From Bacilli bacterium (GTDB taxonomy: Bacteria; Bacillota; Bacilli; Paenibacillales; NBRC-103111), in assembly GCA_028287395.1 (NCBI GenBank), contig JAQBPR010000057.1, positions 1 to 41,954 of the forward strand: a stretch of DNA of 41,954 nucleotides, read 5' to 3'. The translations under genes were made by a program, and so were the position numbers. How positions within the stretch are numbered: the first letter of the stretch is position 1; every line of letters begins with the position of its first letter. Positions 9,269 through 16,926 of this stretch are shown in pieces. The notes under the pieces are model-generated. The model did not search any database, was not told where the DNA came from, and saw nothing but the letters and a program-made list of their open reading frames with translations.

Positions 9269-9958
9269 GTGAGTAAAATTTTAATTATTGAAGACGAGCT
9301 GAGTATTGCAGAATTGGAACGGGATTACCTGGAGATCAATGGGTATGAAGTGGATATGGAGCATAGCGGAGATAAAGGATTGAATCGCGCTCTGAGCGAG
9401 CCCTACGATCTGATTATTCTCGATTTAATGCTGCCCAAAGTGGATGGCTTTGAGATTTGTCGGAAAATACGCGGTCAAAAGGATATTCCCATCATCATGA
9501 TTTCCGCTAAAAAAGAGGATATCGATAAAATTCGCGGGCTTGGATTAGGCGCGGATGATTATATGATCAAACCGTTTAGTCCTGGGGAAATGGTAGCACG
9601 GGTGAAATCACATCTTGCTCGCTATGAACGTTTTATGGGAAATAAAGAGCAGAAAAATGAAGAAATCCGCGTTCGCGGCTTGCTGATAGATAAAACGTCA
9701 CGGAGAGTTCAAGTGAACGAGGAAGAGGTGCAGTTTACGACTAAAGAGTTTGATCTGCTTAGCTTTCTTGCCGTAAATCCCAATCGGGTGTTCAGCAAAG
9801 AACAGCTGTTTGATCGCATTTGGGGGATGGATTCCTATGGCGATATCAGCACAGTTACGGTGCACATTCGCAAATTACGTGAAAAAGTAGAGCTCGACGC
9901 CTCCAACCCGCAGTACATTGAAACGATTTGGGGCGCCGGTTATCGTTTTAAGCTATAA
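9269..9958 (+). CDS. Response regulator, OmpR/PhoB family
   Basis: 229 residues from a GTG start with an AAGGATGG ribosome site. The receiver domain (1-120) has the acidic pocket EDE (8-10), the phosphoacceptor Asp 52 in LIILDLMLPKVDG, and the conserved Lys in IKPFSPGE. The winged-helix DNA-binding domain (about 130-229) contains TTKEFDLLSFL and TVTVHIRKLREKVE, ending in the standard IWGAGYRFKL. It is predicted to be phosphorylated by the preceding kinase and to control this cluster, perhaps including the ABC transporter and the exported protein upstream. The operators were not identified. Confidence 0.95.
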   Translation: MSKILIIEDELSIAELERDYLEINGYEVDMEHSGDKGLNRALSEPYDLIILDLMLPKVDGFEICRKIRGQKDIPIIMISAKKEDIDKIRGLGLGADDYMIKPFSPGEMVARVKSHLARYERFMGNKEQKNEEIRVRGLLIDKTSRRVQVNEEEVQFTTKEFDLLSFLAVNPNRVFSKEQLFDRIWGMDSYGDISTVTVHIRKLREKVELDASNPQYIETIWGAGYRFKL

Positions 9959-9970
9959 TAGTTCTTTTTC

Positions 9971-10810
9971 CTAGCCTATTTTACGCATGATTTGTCTCAT
10001 TTTTATTTCGGTATCTGAACCTTCAGAAGGTGTATACACACTGCATCGTAAATCAGTGCGGCCTTGAATTTGTAATGAAGTTAGGTCAAACAGCATTTTA
10101 CCCACCTTGGCATGACGGAATTCTATAAAAACTTCGGGACCTGAGCTTACATCGCTTTGATTCCAAAATTTGTGAAATTCCGGATTTTCACGATTTAATT
10201 TTTCAATAAAATCGCTATACCAGCGGTCACCCACGTATTGCCCATAATAAGAGCGGAAAATCGCTAAAAATCCCCGGACAAATTCATCCCAATTTACCGC
10301 TAATGATTTCAATTCTTTGCGCATAAACAGCAGCCATATCATATTTCGTTCATCGACCGGAACTTGCCCAAAGTCCATAAAAACACTGGAAGCCGCTTGG
10401 TTCCAGCCAACAATATTGCACTTGCGGTCGGAGATAATAGTAGGGCAGTAATGAAGCTCTTCGAGAATTCGTCTTAGAGCAGAATTGATAACAGGCACAT
10501 GTTCGACTGTATTAGAAGGCAATGGTTGTTCAAGGGTAAGCATGAGCAGATATTTTCGTTCATCTTCGTTTAATTGCAAAGCGTTAGCGATACTCTCCAG
10601 AACCTGCATAGATACTTTGATATCTCGTCCCTGCTCCAGCCATGTATACCAAGTGATACTTACGCCAGCAATTTGAGCCACCTCTTCTCTTCTTAATCCC
10701 AGCGTTCGTCTTCGGCTGCCAGATGGCATACCGACTGCTTCAGGCTGTAATTTTGCCCGATGCTTTTTCAAAAATTCCGACAAAGCTTGCAATCGCATAT
10801 CCTTGTTCAT
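9971..10810 (-). CDS. XRE-type transcriptional regulator with MmyB-like ligand-binding domain
   Basis: 279 residues. The N-terminal helix-turn-helix carries the family hallmark RRRTLGLRREEVAQIAGVSITWYTWLEQGRDI. The rest (about 100-279) matches the MmyB-like, PAS-type ligand-binding domain (NIVGWNQAASSVF, NMIWLLFM, GPEVFIEFRHAKVGKMLFDLTSLQI). The ATG at 10810 is chosen over a GTG at 10819 because AGAGGTG lies six bases upstream of it. From memory, a structure of a member of this family held a fatty-acid-like ligand. It is transcribed divergently from fabF across about 140 bases containing repeated octamers, so it probably regulates that gene and itself. Confidence 0.88.
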   Translation of the reverse strand: MNKDMRLQALSEFLKKHRAKLQPEAVGMPSGSRRRTLGLRREEVAQIAGVSITWYTWLEQGRDIKVSMQVLESIANALQLNEDERKYLLMLTLEQPLPSNTVEHVPVINSALRRILEELHYCPTIISDRKCNIVGWNQAASSVFMDFGQVPVDERNMIWLLFMRKELKSLAVNWDEFVRGFLAIFRSYYGQYVGDRWYSDFIEKLNRENPEFHKFWNQSDVSSGPEVFIEFRHAKVGKMLFDLTSLQIQGRTDLRCSVYTPSEGSDTEIKMRQIMRKIG

Positions 10811-10842
10811 TTTGGACACCTCTGATCATTATTCATCCAGAC

Positions 10843-10887
10843 TATGATTAATTATACTATGATAAATGGCAACTTGTAATATGATAA
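10843..10887. promoter_or_regulatory. Three TATGAT(A/T)A repeats between the MmyB-type regulator and fabF
   Basis: The octamer occurs at 10843-10850 (TATGATTA), 10858-10865 (TATGATAA) and 10880-10887 (TATGATAA) in the divergent intergenic region. The steps are 15 and 22 bases. They are candidate binding sites of the adjacent regulator. Since the sequence also resembles -10 hexamers, part of the signal may be promoter elements. Confidence 0.4.
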
Positions 10888-10949
10888 ATTATATGACATT
10901 CTAAAAAATAGAAGCAAGCTTAATACTTACATTGGAGAGGGTGCAATTG

Positions 10950-12188
10950 ATGCAGCGAGTTGTAATTACAGGAATGGGCGTTATATCGCCATTAGGCAAC
11001 GATGTCCAAACATTTTGGAATCATCTTATTGCCGGGAAATCCGGTATTTCGACCATTGATACCTTTGATGTGACTAGCTTTAAAACCAAAATTGCCGGAC
11101 TGGTTCGTGATTTTACTCCGGAAGCTGTCATTGATCGCCGGGATGTCCGCAGAATGGATCGCTTTTGCCAGTTTGCAGTTGTCGCTGCAAAGCAAGCTTT
11201 AGACGATGCAGGCTTAAGATTAGAGGAAGAGAATGCAGAGCGTATGGGGGTATATATTGGCTCTGGTATCGGTGGTATTCAAACTTTATTGGAGAACTAT
11301 CGAACGATGCTTTCACGTGGATCCAGCCGTGTCAGTCCGACTGTCATTCCCATGATGATTTCTAATATGGCAGCTGCGCAAGTAAGCATTCTTTTTGGGA
11401 TGAAGGGTCCATGTTTAGCGCCAGTCACAGCTTGCGCTACGGGAAACAATGCGATTGGAGAAGGATTTAAGCTGATTCAGCGGGGCGGCGCAGACGTTAT
11501 TGTCGCGGGTGGTACGGAAGCGGCAGTCACTGATTTGGCGTTAGCAGGCTTTGGAAATGCAACGACGCTATCTACCCGCAATGCTGAACCGGAGCGGGCA
11601 AGTCGTCCGTTTGATCGGGAGCGCGATGGTTTTGTAGCATCGGAGGGAGCGGGTGTGCTTGTATTGGAATCATTGGAGCATGCCTTACAGCGTGGAGCTC
11701 GGATTCATGCTGAAATCATCGGATACGGCGCAAGCTCGGACGCTTACCACATTGTCGCAACCGATCCTGAGGGAGCCGGGGCTTATCGTGCGATGAAGGA
11801 AGCAATTCATGATGCCGGACTTGCTTTAGCAGATATCGATTATATTAATGCGCATGCGACAAGTACTACTATAGGTGATCAGTCGGAAACAATAGCGATC
11901 AAAAGGTTGTTTGGCAGTCGTGCATACGATATTCCCATCAGCGCGAATAAATCCATGCTTGGCCATATGCTAGGTGCGGCTGGTGGGGTTGAAGCCGTTG
12001 CGCTTATAAGAACAATCCAAACGAATCGGATTCCACCGACAATTAACTTGGAGAATCCGGATCCTGTTTGCGATTTGGATTACGTGCCTAATGAAGCAAG
12101 GGAAGCTGAGCTGCAAATCGGCTTGTCCAATTCCTTTGGATTTGGCGGCCATAATGCGGTCATTATCATGAAAAAATATGTTATTTAA
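10950..12188 (+). CDS. fabF: Beta-ketoacyl-[acyl-carrier-protein] synthase II
   Basis: 412 residues, exactly the usual FabF length. FabF condenses malonyl-ACP with acyl-ACP in fatty-acid elongation in the cytoplasm. The N-terminus RVVITGMGVISPLG is standard. The catalytic Cys 162 lies in VTACATGNNAIGEG. The two active-site histidines lie in NAHATSTTIGD (about 302) and NKSMLGHMLGAAGG (about 339). The C-terminus NSFGFGGHNA is intact. The ATG at 10950 is preferred to an upstream in-frame TTG (10932) because GGAGAGG (10934-10940) then has correct spacing. It is not next to acpP or other fab genes, so it may be an extra copy or one used in a specialised lipid pathway. Confidence 0.93.
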   Translation: MQRVVITGMGVISPLGNDVQTFWNHLIAGKSGISTIDTFDVTSFKTKIAGLVRDFTPEAVIDRRDVRRMDRFCQFAVVAAKQALDDAGLRLEEENAERMGVYIGSGIGGIQTLLENYRTMLSRGSSRVSPTVIPMMISNMAAAQVSILFGMKGPCLAPVTACATGNNAIGEGFKLIQRGGADVIVAGGTEAAVTDLALAGFGNATTLSTRNAEPERASRPFDRERDGFVASEGAGVLVLESLEHALQRGARIHAEIIGYGASSDAYHIVATDPEGAGAYRAMKEAIHDAGLALADIDYINAHATSTTIGDQSETIAIKRLFGSRAYDIPISANKSMLGHMLGAAGGVEAVALIRTIQTNRIPPTINLENPDPVCDLDYVPNEAREAELQIGLSNSFGFGGHNAVIIMKKYVI

Positions 12189-13203
12189 ACATCTGCAGCA
12201 TCGGGTCTGCGGTTTTGCTTTTTCCCAAGAGCGGGAGATGATACATTTCTTCGATGGTTCTTAATACGTTGTAATGATTGACGAGCGTATCATAGGTGCC
12301 CGCTTTAATCATCGGTCCGTCGATAATTAAAGGGATATGGTTATCTTTTGCAAAATCATCTTCATCCCATGTTACGATTAACATACTGTTATTTTTTTCA
12401 GCCCATTTCACATAACCGTCCAGCTGATTTTTCAACCATTCATCCGCTTGCTGGATTGTGCCGTCATGCATGTCATCATTTACATTAGGAATCACAAAGG
12501 AAACAGTAGGTAATTGACTGTAGTCTTGAGGGAAATCTGATAAGGGAAGATTAAGCTCAGCAGGCACGTTCGTGAACTGCACCCATGGATTGTGCTTACG
12601 CGCATAAACCTTGGAAGAGCATCCAGTGAAGCCTCGCTTCGGCAAATCTCCTGAGTAACCGGTAAAGCTTAATTTTGCTTTGAGCAGCTCGCTGCCGAGG
12701 TTAGGCGCATCAAATGGTTTCTTACAAGCATCATCTGTAATACCTTGAGTCGATCCTGAAAATAACGCAAGATAATTAGGCTGACTAGGATGTGTGATAC
12801 CATGGGCATTGGTAAATAATGCACCGCTTTTGATTAAGGATTGCATATAAGGCGCACTGCCACTTTCCATAATTTGTTTATAGGAATGGTTCTCTTCGAC
12901 CACAACAACCAAATGATCCACCTTAACGTCCAATAGATTTCCCTTGGGTGATATTTGGGCTTTCGCCGTAGGGGATGGCGAAGGCAGCGGTAAAATAGAC
13001 GCTGAAGGTAACGTTGGGGCAATGACAGCTGAAGTCGCAGGTTTTGGACTCAATGACCCCGCTGCGGTTGGCAGTATGGTTGAAGTTGGCAGCGGTTGCT
13101 GGGTACCTTCTACGTTGGGATTGGAAGTTGTTCCGCACCCAGTCAATAAAATAACACATAAAATGATGGCCATGCTGCATTTTCGTCTAGTTGTCATGTA
13201 CAC
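12181..13203 (-). CDS. Phosphoesterase-family (acid phosphatase/phospholipase C-like) lipoprotein
   Basis: 340 residues. The N-terminus has a lipobox LLTGC (Cys 23), predicting a lipoprotein anchored outside the membrane. A Pro/Ser/Thr-rich spacer covers about 30-95. The catalytic domain matches the phosphoesterase family (PF04185 type): VVVVEENHSYKQI, the Thr/Ser region THPSQPNYLALFSG, PNVNDDMHDG and LIVTWDEDD contain the expected metal-binding Asp, Asn and His residues. The GTG start at 13203 has AAGGAGG seven bases upstream; an ATG two codons later is possible. Its 3' end overlaps the convergent fabF by 8 bases. It probably releases phosphate from an organic phosphoester. Confidence 0.85.
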   Translation of the reverse strand: MYMTTRRKCSMAIILCVILLTGCGTTSNPNVEGTQQPLPTSTILPTAAGSLSPKPATSAVIAPTLPSASILPLPSPSPTAKAQISPKGNLLDVKVDHLVVVVEENHSYKQIMESGSAPYMQSLIKSGALFTNAHGITHPSQPNYLALFSGSTQGITDDACKKPFDAPNLGSELLKAKLSFTGYSGDLPKRGFTGCSSKVYARKHNPWVQFTNVPAELNLPLSDFPQDYSQLPTVSFVIPNVNDDMHDGTIQQADEWLKNQLDGYVKWAEKNNSMLIVTWDEDDFAKDNHIPLIIDGPMIKAGTYDTLVNHYNVLRTIEEMYHLPLLGKSKTADPMLQMFK

Positions 13204-13241
13204 AGTTAATCCTCCTTAAAGCATAATCGCCACTTAAACAT

Positions 13242-14168
13242 TTATTTGCCCGTATAATCATAATTGGGGTAAACATAGGGTATTTTAGATGCGCTGGTCT
13301 TTTCGACTTTATCCGCAATTAAGGTCGTGACTTCATTTCCATCATAAGTGCTTTTACCGATGGTCCCGGTCACTTTAACCCAGCTATCTTTGGCCAGCGT
13401 CAGTCCTTTATCGAATTGCACCATGACTCCGTAAGGTGAAGCGTCCGCAGAGCAGCATTGGACAGAAAAGCGTGCGACGACAAATTGATTGCTGCTCATC
13501 CCTTCCTCGCGATAAACAAACCCGCTGATTTCCATTTTTTTGCCGATAAAATTGTTCATAAATAGATCAACCGATGATAAGATTTCAATAAAGCCTTCCT
13601 CTTTAACTTGAATCAGATCTTTTTTATAAAGATTCATCCCGATTTGTGCGTAAGCTTGATCGTATTTATCCGCTTTAAACAATTCCTTGAGCTTCGCGTC
13701 AGCAGGATCTAAGTTTATAGATGACGGATTTGGCGAAGATACTGCTGTATTCTTTTGCGTTAAAGATTGCAGAGAACGGTTAATGGACGTTCGCGAGCTG
13801 TTTAAATTAACCCCTCTTTTGGCAGCTAATGCACTCCCCATCGCACTATCAGGCATAAGGAAAGCAAGCAACAGCGGAAGGATAAATAGGCTATAAGCGA
13901 TCGTATTGCGAAGCTTGGAGCGTGAAGGCGGATGCTCACAGTCGCAAGCCGCTTTTTGTCCCCGAAGCGAAGCGATGGCAATATACACTTGGTAAACGGC
14001 AATGGCATAAAAACCCATAGCGGACAGCTTGACGTAAACGACCATCCTTGGAGCTATATAATAGAGAATATTGTCTGTTTTAACTAAGTATAGGATGTAC
14101 ATTGCAAAGCCGACTAGTATAGCTGCTCTAAGAAAATAATGGGGACTTAAACTGCGATTTTGCTTCAT
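13242..14168 (-). CDS. ycgQ: YcgQ-like (TIGR03943 family) membrane protein, partner of the upstream permease
   Basis: 308 residues, ATG with GGAGGTG. There are two N-terminal membrane helices (about 9-29 and 37-62), a polar segment with Cys residues (ACDCEHPP), and a third helix (about 85-105). The rest is extracytoplasmic and ends in a small beta domain with ISGFVYREEGMSSNQFVVARFSVQCCSADASPYG, the conserved C-terminal pattern of the TIGR03943 family. It is the second gene of a two-gene operon, 19 bases after the YcgR-like permease. Such pairs are conserved in Bacillales. The transported substrate is not established; a metal or small-molecule role has been suggested by analogy. Confidence 0.82.
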   Translation of the reverse strand: MKQNRSLSPHYFLRAAILVGFAMYILYLVKTDNILYYIAPRMVVYVKLSAMGFYAIAVYQVYIAIASLRGQKAACDCEHPPSRSKLRNTIAYSLFILPLLLAFLMPDSAMGSALAAKRGVNLNSSRTSINRSLQSLTQKNTAVSSPNPSSINLDPADAKLKELFKADKYDQAYAQIGMNLYKKDLIQVKEEGFIEILSSVDLFMNNFIGKKMEISGFVYREEGMSSNQFVVARFSVQCCSADASPYGVMVQFDKGLTLAKDSWVKVTGTIGKSTYDGNEVTTLIADKVEKTSASKIPYVYPNYDYTGK

Positions 14169-14187
14169 CGAACTTCACCTCCTTCAT

Positions 14188-15204
14188 TTAAAAAAATAAG
14201 TATTCGAATAGTAAGGAACCAAGCAGCACCGTAACGGCGATCAAAACCATTAGTTTCAGAACAAATTTGCTTTTAAAGACGGACAATAGCATCAACGTTC
14301 CTTTGAAATCCAACATCGGTCCAAATACAAGGAAGGTTAGCAGCGAGCCTGTCGTAAAGGTGTTGACGAAAGACGAAGCGACAAAAGCATCTGAAGTAGA
14401 GCATAACGATAAAATATAGGCAAATCCCATCATAAACAAGTGGGAATTTATCCCGCTTTGGCCGATAGAAACGAGGCTTTCCCGAGCAACAAAGGTTTGG
14501 ATGATTGCTGTAACCAAGGAGCCGAACATCAAATATTTACCCATTTCAAAAAACTCATCCGAAGCGTGACCCAGCATGGCAAAAAGCTTGTTACGGTGGG
14601 TATGCTCGTGTGAGTGGTCATGTGCATGGCCTTCATTCGTATGCGGCGCTGGCAGTTGGACGCGTAAAGGGTTATTCTTCATAAACCGATAGATGACAAG
14701 GCCAATCACAAAAGCGACGATAAAGGCTAATCCCATGCGGGTATAGGCGATTTCGGGCTTGGACCGAAAGGCCATGTACGTAGCTGCATAAACAATCGGA
14801 TTCAGAATCGGACCCGTCAGAATAAAAACAATCGCAACATAGACAGGCATGCCTTTTTGAATCAAACGACGAACAACCGGAATCATGCCGCACTCACATA
14901 CGGGAAAAATAATCCCAATCAAGCTGGCAAACAATATTGCTAGGAACGGGTTTTTGGGAATAATTCGCGCAATGGTTCGTTCCGAGACGAAGATTTGTAA
15001 AATGGAAGAAAGCAGGACACCAAGCAAGATAAAAGGGAAGGCTTCGAGTATAATGCTGACAAACATCGTTTTGAAATTCTGCAAGTCTGAACCGCTGATG
15101 AACGATATCGCAGGTATTGGCTGGTTCGTCAAAATCATAAATAATAGAATAAGACAACAAACAGCGATAATATATAGGCTCGATTTGTAAATAATAGCTG
15201 GCAA
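14188..15204 (-). CDS. ycgR: YcgR-like permease (DUF318/ArsP_1 family)
   Basis: 338 residues from a TTG start with AAGGGG nine bases upstream. There are about eight membrane helices. The family motif PVCECGMIPVVRRL (residues 101-114, Cys 103 and Cys 105) and the second-half SLCSTSDAFVASSF are typical of the predicted permease family that includes ArsP. A cytoplasmic loop at about 188-203 is rich in histidine (HAHDHSHEHTH), suggesting metal binding. It is co-transcribed with the YcgQ-like gene and probably forms one membrane complex with it. The substrate is unknown. Confidence 0.85.
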   Translation of the reverse strand: MPAIIYKSSLYIIAVCCLILLFMILTNQPIPAISFISGSDLQNFKTMFVSIILEAFPFILLGVLLSSILQIFVSERTIARIIPKNPFLAILFASLIGIIFPVCECGMIPVVRRLIQKGMPVYVAIVFILTGPILNPIVYAATYMAFRSKPEIAYTRMGLAFIVAFVIGLVIYRFMKNNPLRVQLPAPHTNEGHAHDHSHEHTHRNKLFAMLGHASDEFFEMGKYLMFGSLVTAIIQTFVARESLVSIGQSGINSHLFMMGFAYILSLCSTSDAFVASSFVNTFTTGSLLTFLVFGPMLDFKGTLMLLSVFKSKFVLKLMVLIAVTVLLGSLLFEYLFF

Positions 15205-15384
15205 AATGCATTTCCCCTTAGCTGAGAATGGCTCGTTTTAATTATAGACTATGCGCCTATGAACGTATATAGGACAACATATGGAGTGCATTCTTAAGGC
15301 GATTGTACGTTACTCTTCGATACTCGTGAACATACGATAGTTAGAAAGTGTCGCAAGCTGAATTGCATAGCGGAGGGTAGCTCA

Positions 15385-16157
15385 ACGAGAAGAAAAAGAC
15401 CTGTTATTCGGTCGGTAGGAAGTAAATGGACAAAGACAAATGCGTTACTGCGCAACAAGGATATTCATCCCTTTGTTCCGGCATCGCTGAAAATGGATAA
15501 GCAAACCCTTCGGACCATGTTAAAAGACCATAAAATGGTTTATGTAAAGCCTATTTTTGGAACGATGGGGCTAGGCGTTATGCGTGTCGAAAAGATCAGT
15601 GCAGCAACAAACGAAAAATATCGCTGTCAATTGGGTTTTCAGCCTCGGACTTTCCGTAAATATGATCAATTGTATCGGACCATTGAGAAAATAAAGATGA
15701 AAAGATCCTATATGGTGCAAAAAGGCATCCATTTACTGAAGTATAAAAAACGACCGTTCGATATTCGCGTCATGTACAGCATAATTCGAAAGGGAACTGG
15801 GAAACCACAGGTATTATCGGGCGATTGGCGCATCCGCGAAAAATCGTTACCAATTACCACAGTGGCGGCACTCCATTACCGATGGATACTCTATTAACGG
15901 CTTATATGCCGGGGAATAAAAAAGAAGCTTATACGCAAATGCTTGGCGGATTGGGGAATAAAATCGCCCAGCACTTAGGCAACACCTATCCCGGCTTCAA
16001 AGAAGTGGGCGTCGATATCGGATTAGATCAGAATTTGAAGCCTTGGATTATCGAAGTCAATTCTCGACCGGATCCCTACATTTTTAACCAATTAAAGGAT
16101 AAGCGAATGTATCGCAAAATTTATCGTTATGCCAAAGCTTATGGACGGATTAGGTAA
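15385..16157 (+). pseudogene. YheC/YheD-family (ATP-grasp, spore-coat-associated) gene, frameshifted and lacking a normal start
   Basis: Two overlapping frames together encode one YheC/D-type protein. The first frame reads RRKRPVIRSVGSKWTKTNALL, then GTMGLGVMRVEK and FDIRVMYSI. The second continues NWETTGIIGRLAHP, KIVTNYHSGGTPLP, VGVDIGLD and WIIEVNSRPDP to the normal end. The switch is at 15788-15797 (CGAAAGGGAAC), where one missing A would restore a single frame. At the expected start, a good ribosome site (CGGAGGG, 15371-15377) is followed by ACG (15385) instead of ATG; no ATG, GTG or TTG exists in frame before 15493. Both lesions argue for decay. Family members are predicted ATP-grasp ligases associated with the spore coat in Bacillales. 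A sequencing error could explain one lesion but hardly both. Confidence 0.8.
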
Positions 16158-16200
16158 TAAAGCGGCGGATGTCATATAGTAATAGAGCTTTGGAAAATAA

Positions 16201-16353
16201 GGGACTGTCAATTTTGGATTTTTGAGTCTTCACATTGAAGGTAATATCTAACCAAAACTAGACCTCCAATTCCACCTTCATAGTGGTTTTGGAGGTCTAG
16301 TTGTTCTTGTTTTGGAATGGACTCATTCGGTGCTACCCTTTTGGAACAGCCTC
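16201..16353. mobile_element. Possible small non-autonomous element or insertion-sequence relic with a long internal hairpin
   Basis: The left end GGGACTGTCAATTTTGG (16201-16217) and the inverted right end GAGGCTGTTCCAAAAGG (reverse of 16337-16353) share the G-G-CTGT core that ends many Firmicute insertion sequences. Inside, AACTAGACCTCCAA (16256-16269) pairs perfectly with TTGGAGGTCTAGTT (16289-16302), with an inner CCAC/GTGG. No transposase is present. No target-site duplication was identified. The rest of the 16158-16379 gap shows nothing else recognisable. Confidence 0.35.
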
Positions 16354-16496
16354 TTCTGTTGTTGAGAAACCTTTAACGTTCAGATAGGTATGTCGGATAC
16401 ACCCACTGCTAAAGGAATATAAAGAGGATTGAAGTCTATTTCATGATTTCCTTGAATAAAGCCTGCATGTTTGTTATCACCTAAATGCTGTTTATT

Positions 16497-16730
16497 TCAA
16501 ATTTTTCGATTTAGTTCTTCTTCAATTAGTAGGATTAACTCCGAAGCGCTGATGTTTAAGGGTTTTGATAACGAAAAGATTGTGTTAATCGTTGGTCTGC
16601 GTTTTCCTCGTTCCAATAAACTAATATATGTTCTGTCAAGACCCGCTAAATGAGCGAGTTCTTCTTGACTAAACTTATTTTTCTCACGTATTGTTCTCAA
16701 TATTTGTCCAAATACTACCTCAACATTCAA
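16497..16730 (-). CDS. Small XRE-family helix-turn-helix regulator
   Basis: 77 residues, almost entirely one Cro/C1-type helix-turn-helix: FGQILRTIREKNKFSQEELAHLAGLDRTYISLLERGKRRPTINTIFSL. The start is TTG with AAGGGG ten bases upstream. Small solitary XRE proteins of this type include restriction-modification controller proteins and phage or toxin-antitoxin regulators. It is transcribed divergently from a PIN-domain gene, with a repeated decamer between them. In the same frame, after the TGA stop, the reading stays open for 38 more codons (to 16380) and reads protein-like, so the gene may once have been longer. Confidence 0.8.
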   Translation of the reverse strand: MNVEVVFGQILRTIREKNKFSQEELAHLAGLDRTYISLLERGKRRPTINTIFSLSKPLNISASELILLIEEELNRKI

Positions 16731-16776
16731 GGAAATTCATCCCCTTTTGAGGTCATTATTCACTTTAATGTGACAA

Positions 16777-16838
16777 ATAGTCTACGGACTATGGTCTGAG
16801 ATTATGTTATATGGTAGTATTTAGTACTATAGTCTACG
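16777..16838. promoter_or_regulatory. Direct repeat ATAGTCTACG and inverted repeats between the XRE and PIN genes
   Basis: ATAGTCTACG occurs at 16777-16786 and 16829-16838, start points 52 bases apart, about five helical turns. The first copy is part of TAGTC-TACG-GACTA (16778-16791), an inverted repeat. The second is preceded by a palindrome ACTATAGT (16826-16833). GACT/AGTC half-sites resemble controller-protein boxes in style. These are probable operators for the XRE protein, placed to act on both divergent genes. Confidence 0.5.
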
Positions 16839-16926
16839 ATTTTCATGCGATAGCTGCTAAAAAATCGTTATTCCCACATAGTTTCGCCAATTTGTTTAAA
16901 CAATATAATGAATAGGAGTATTTAAT

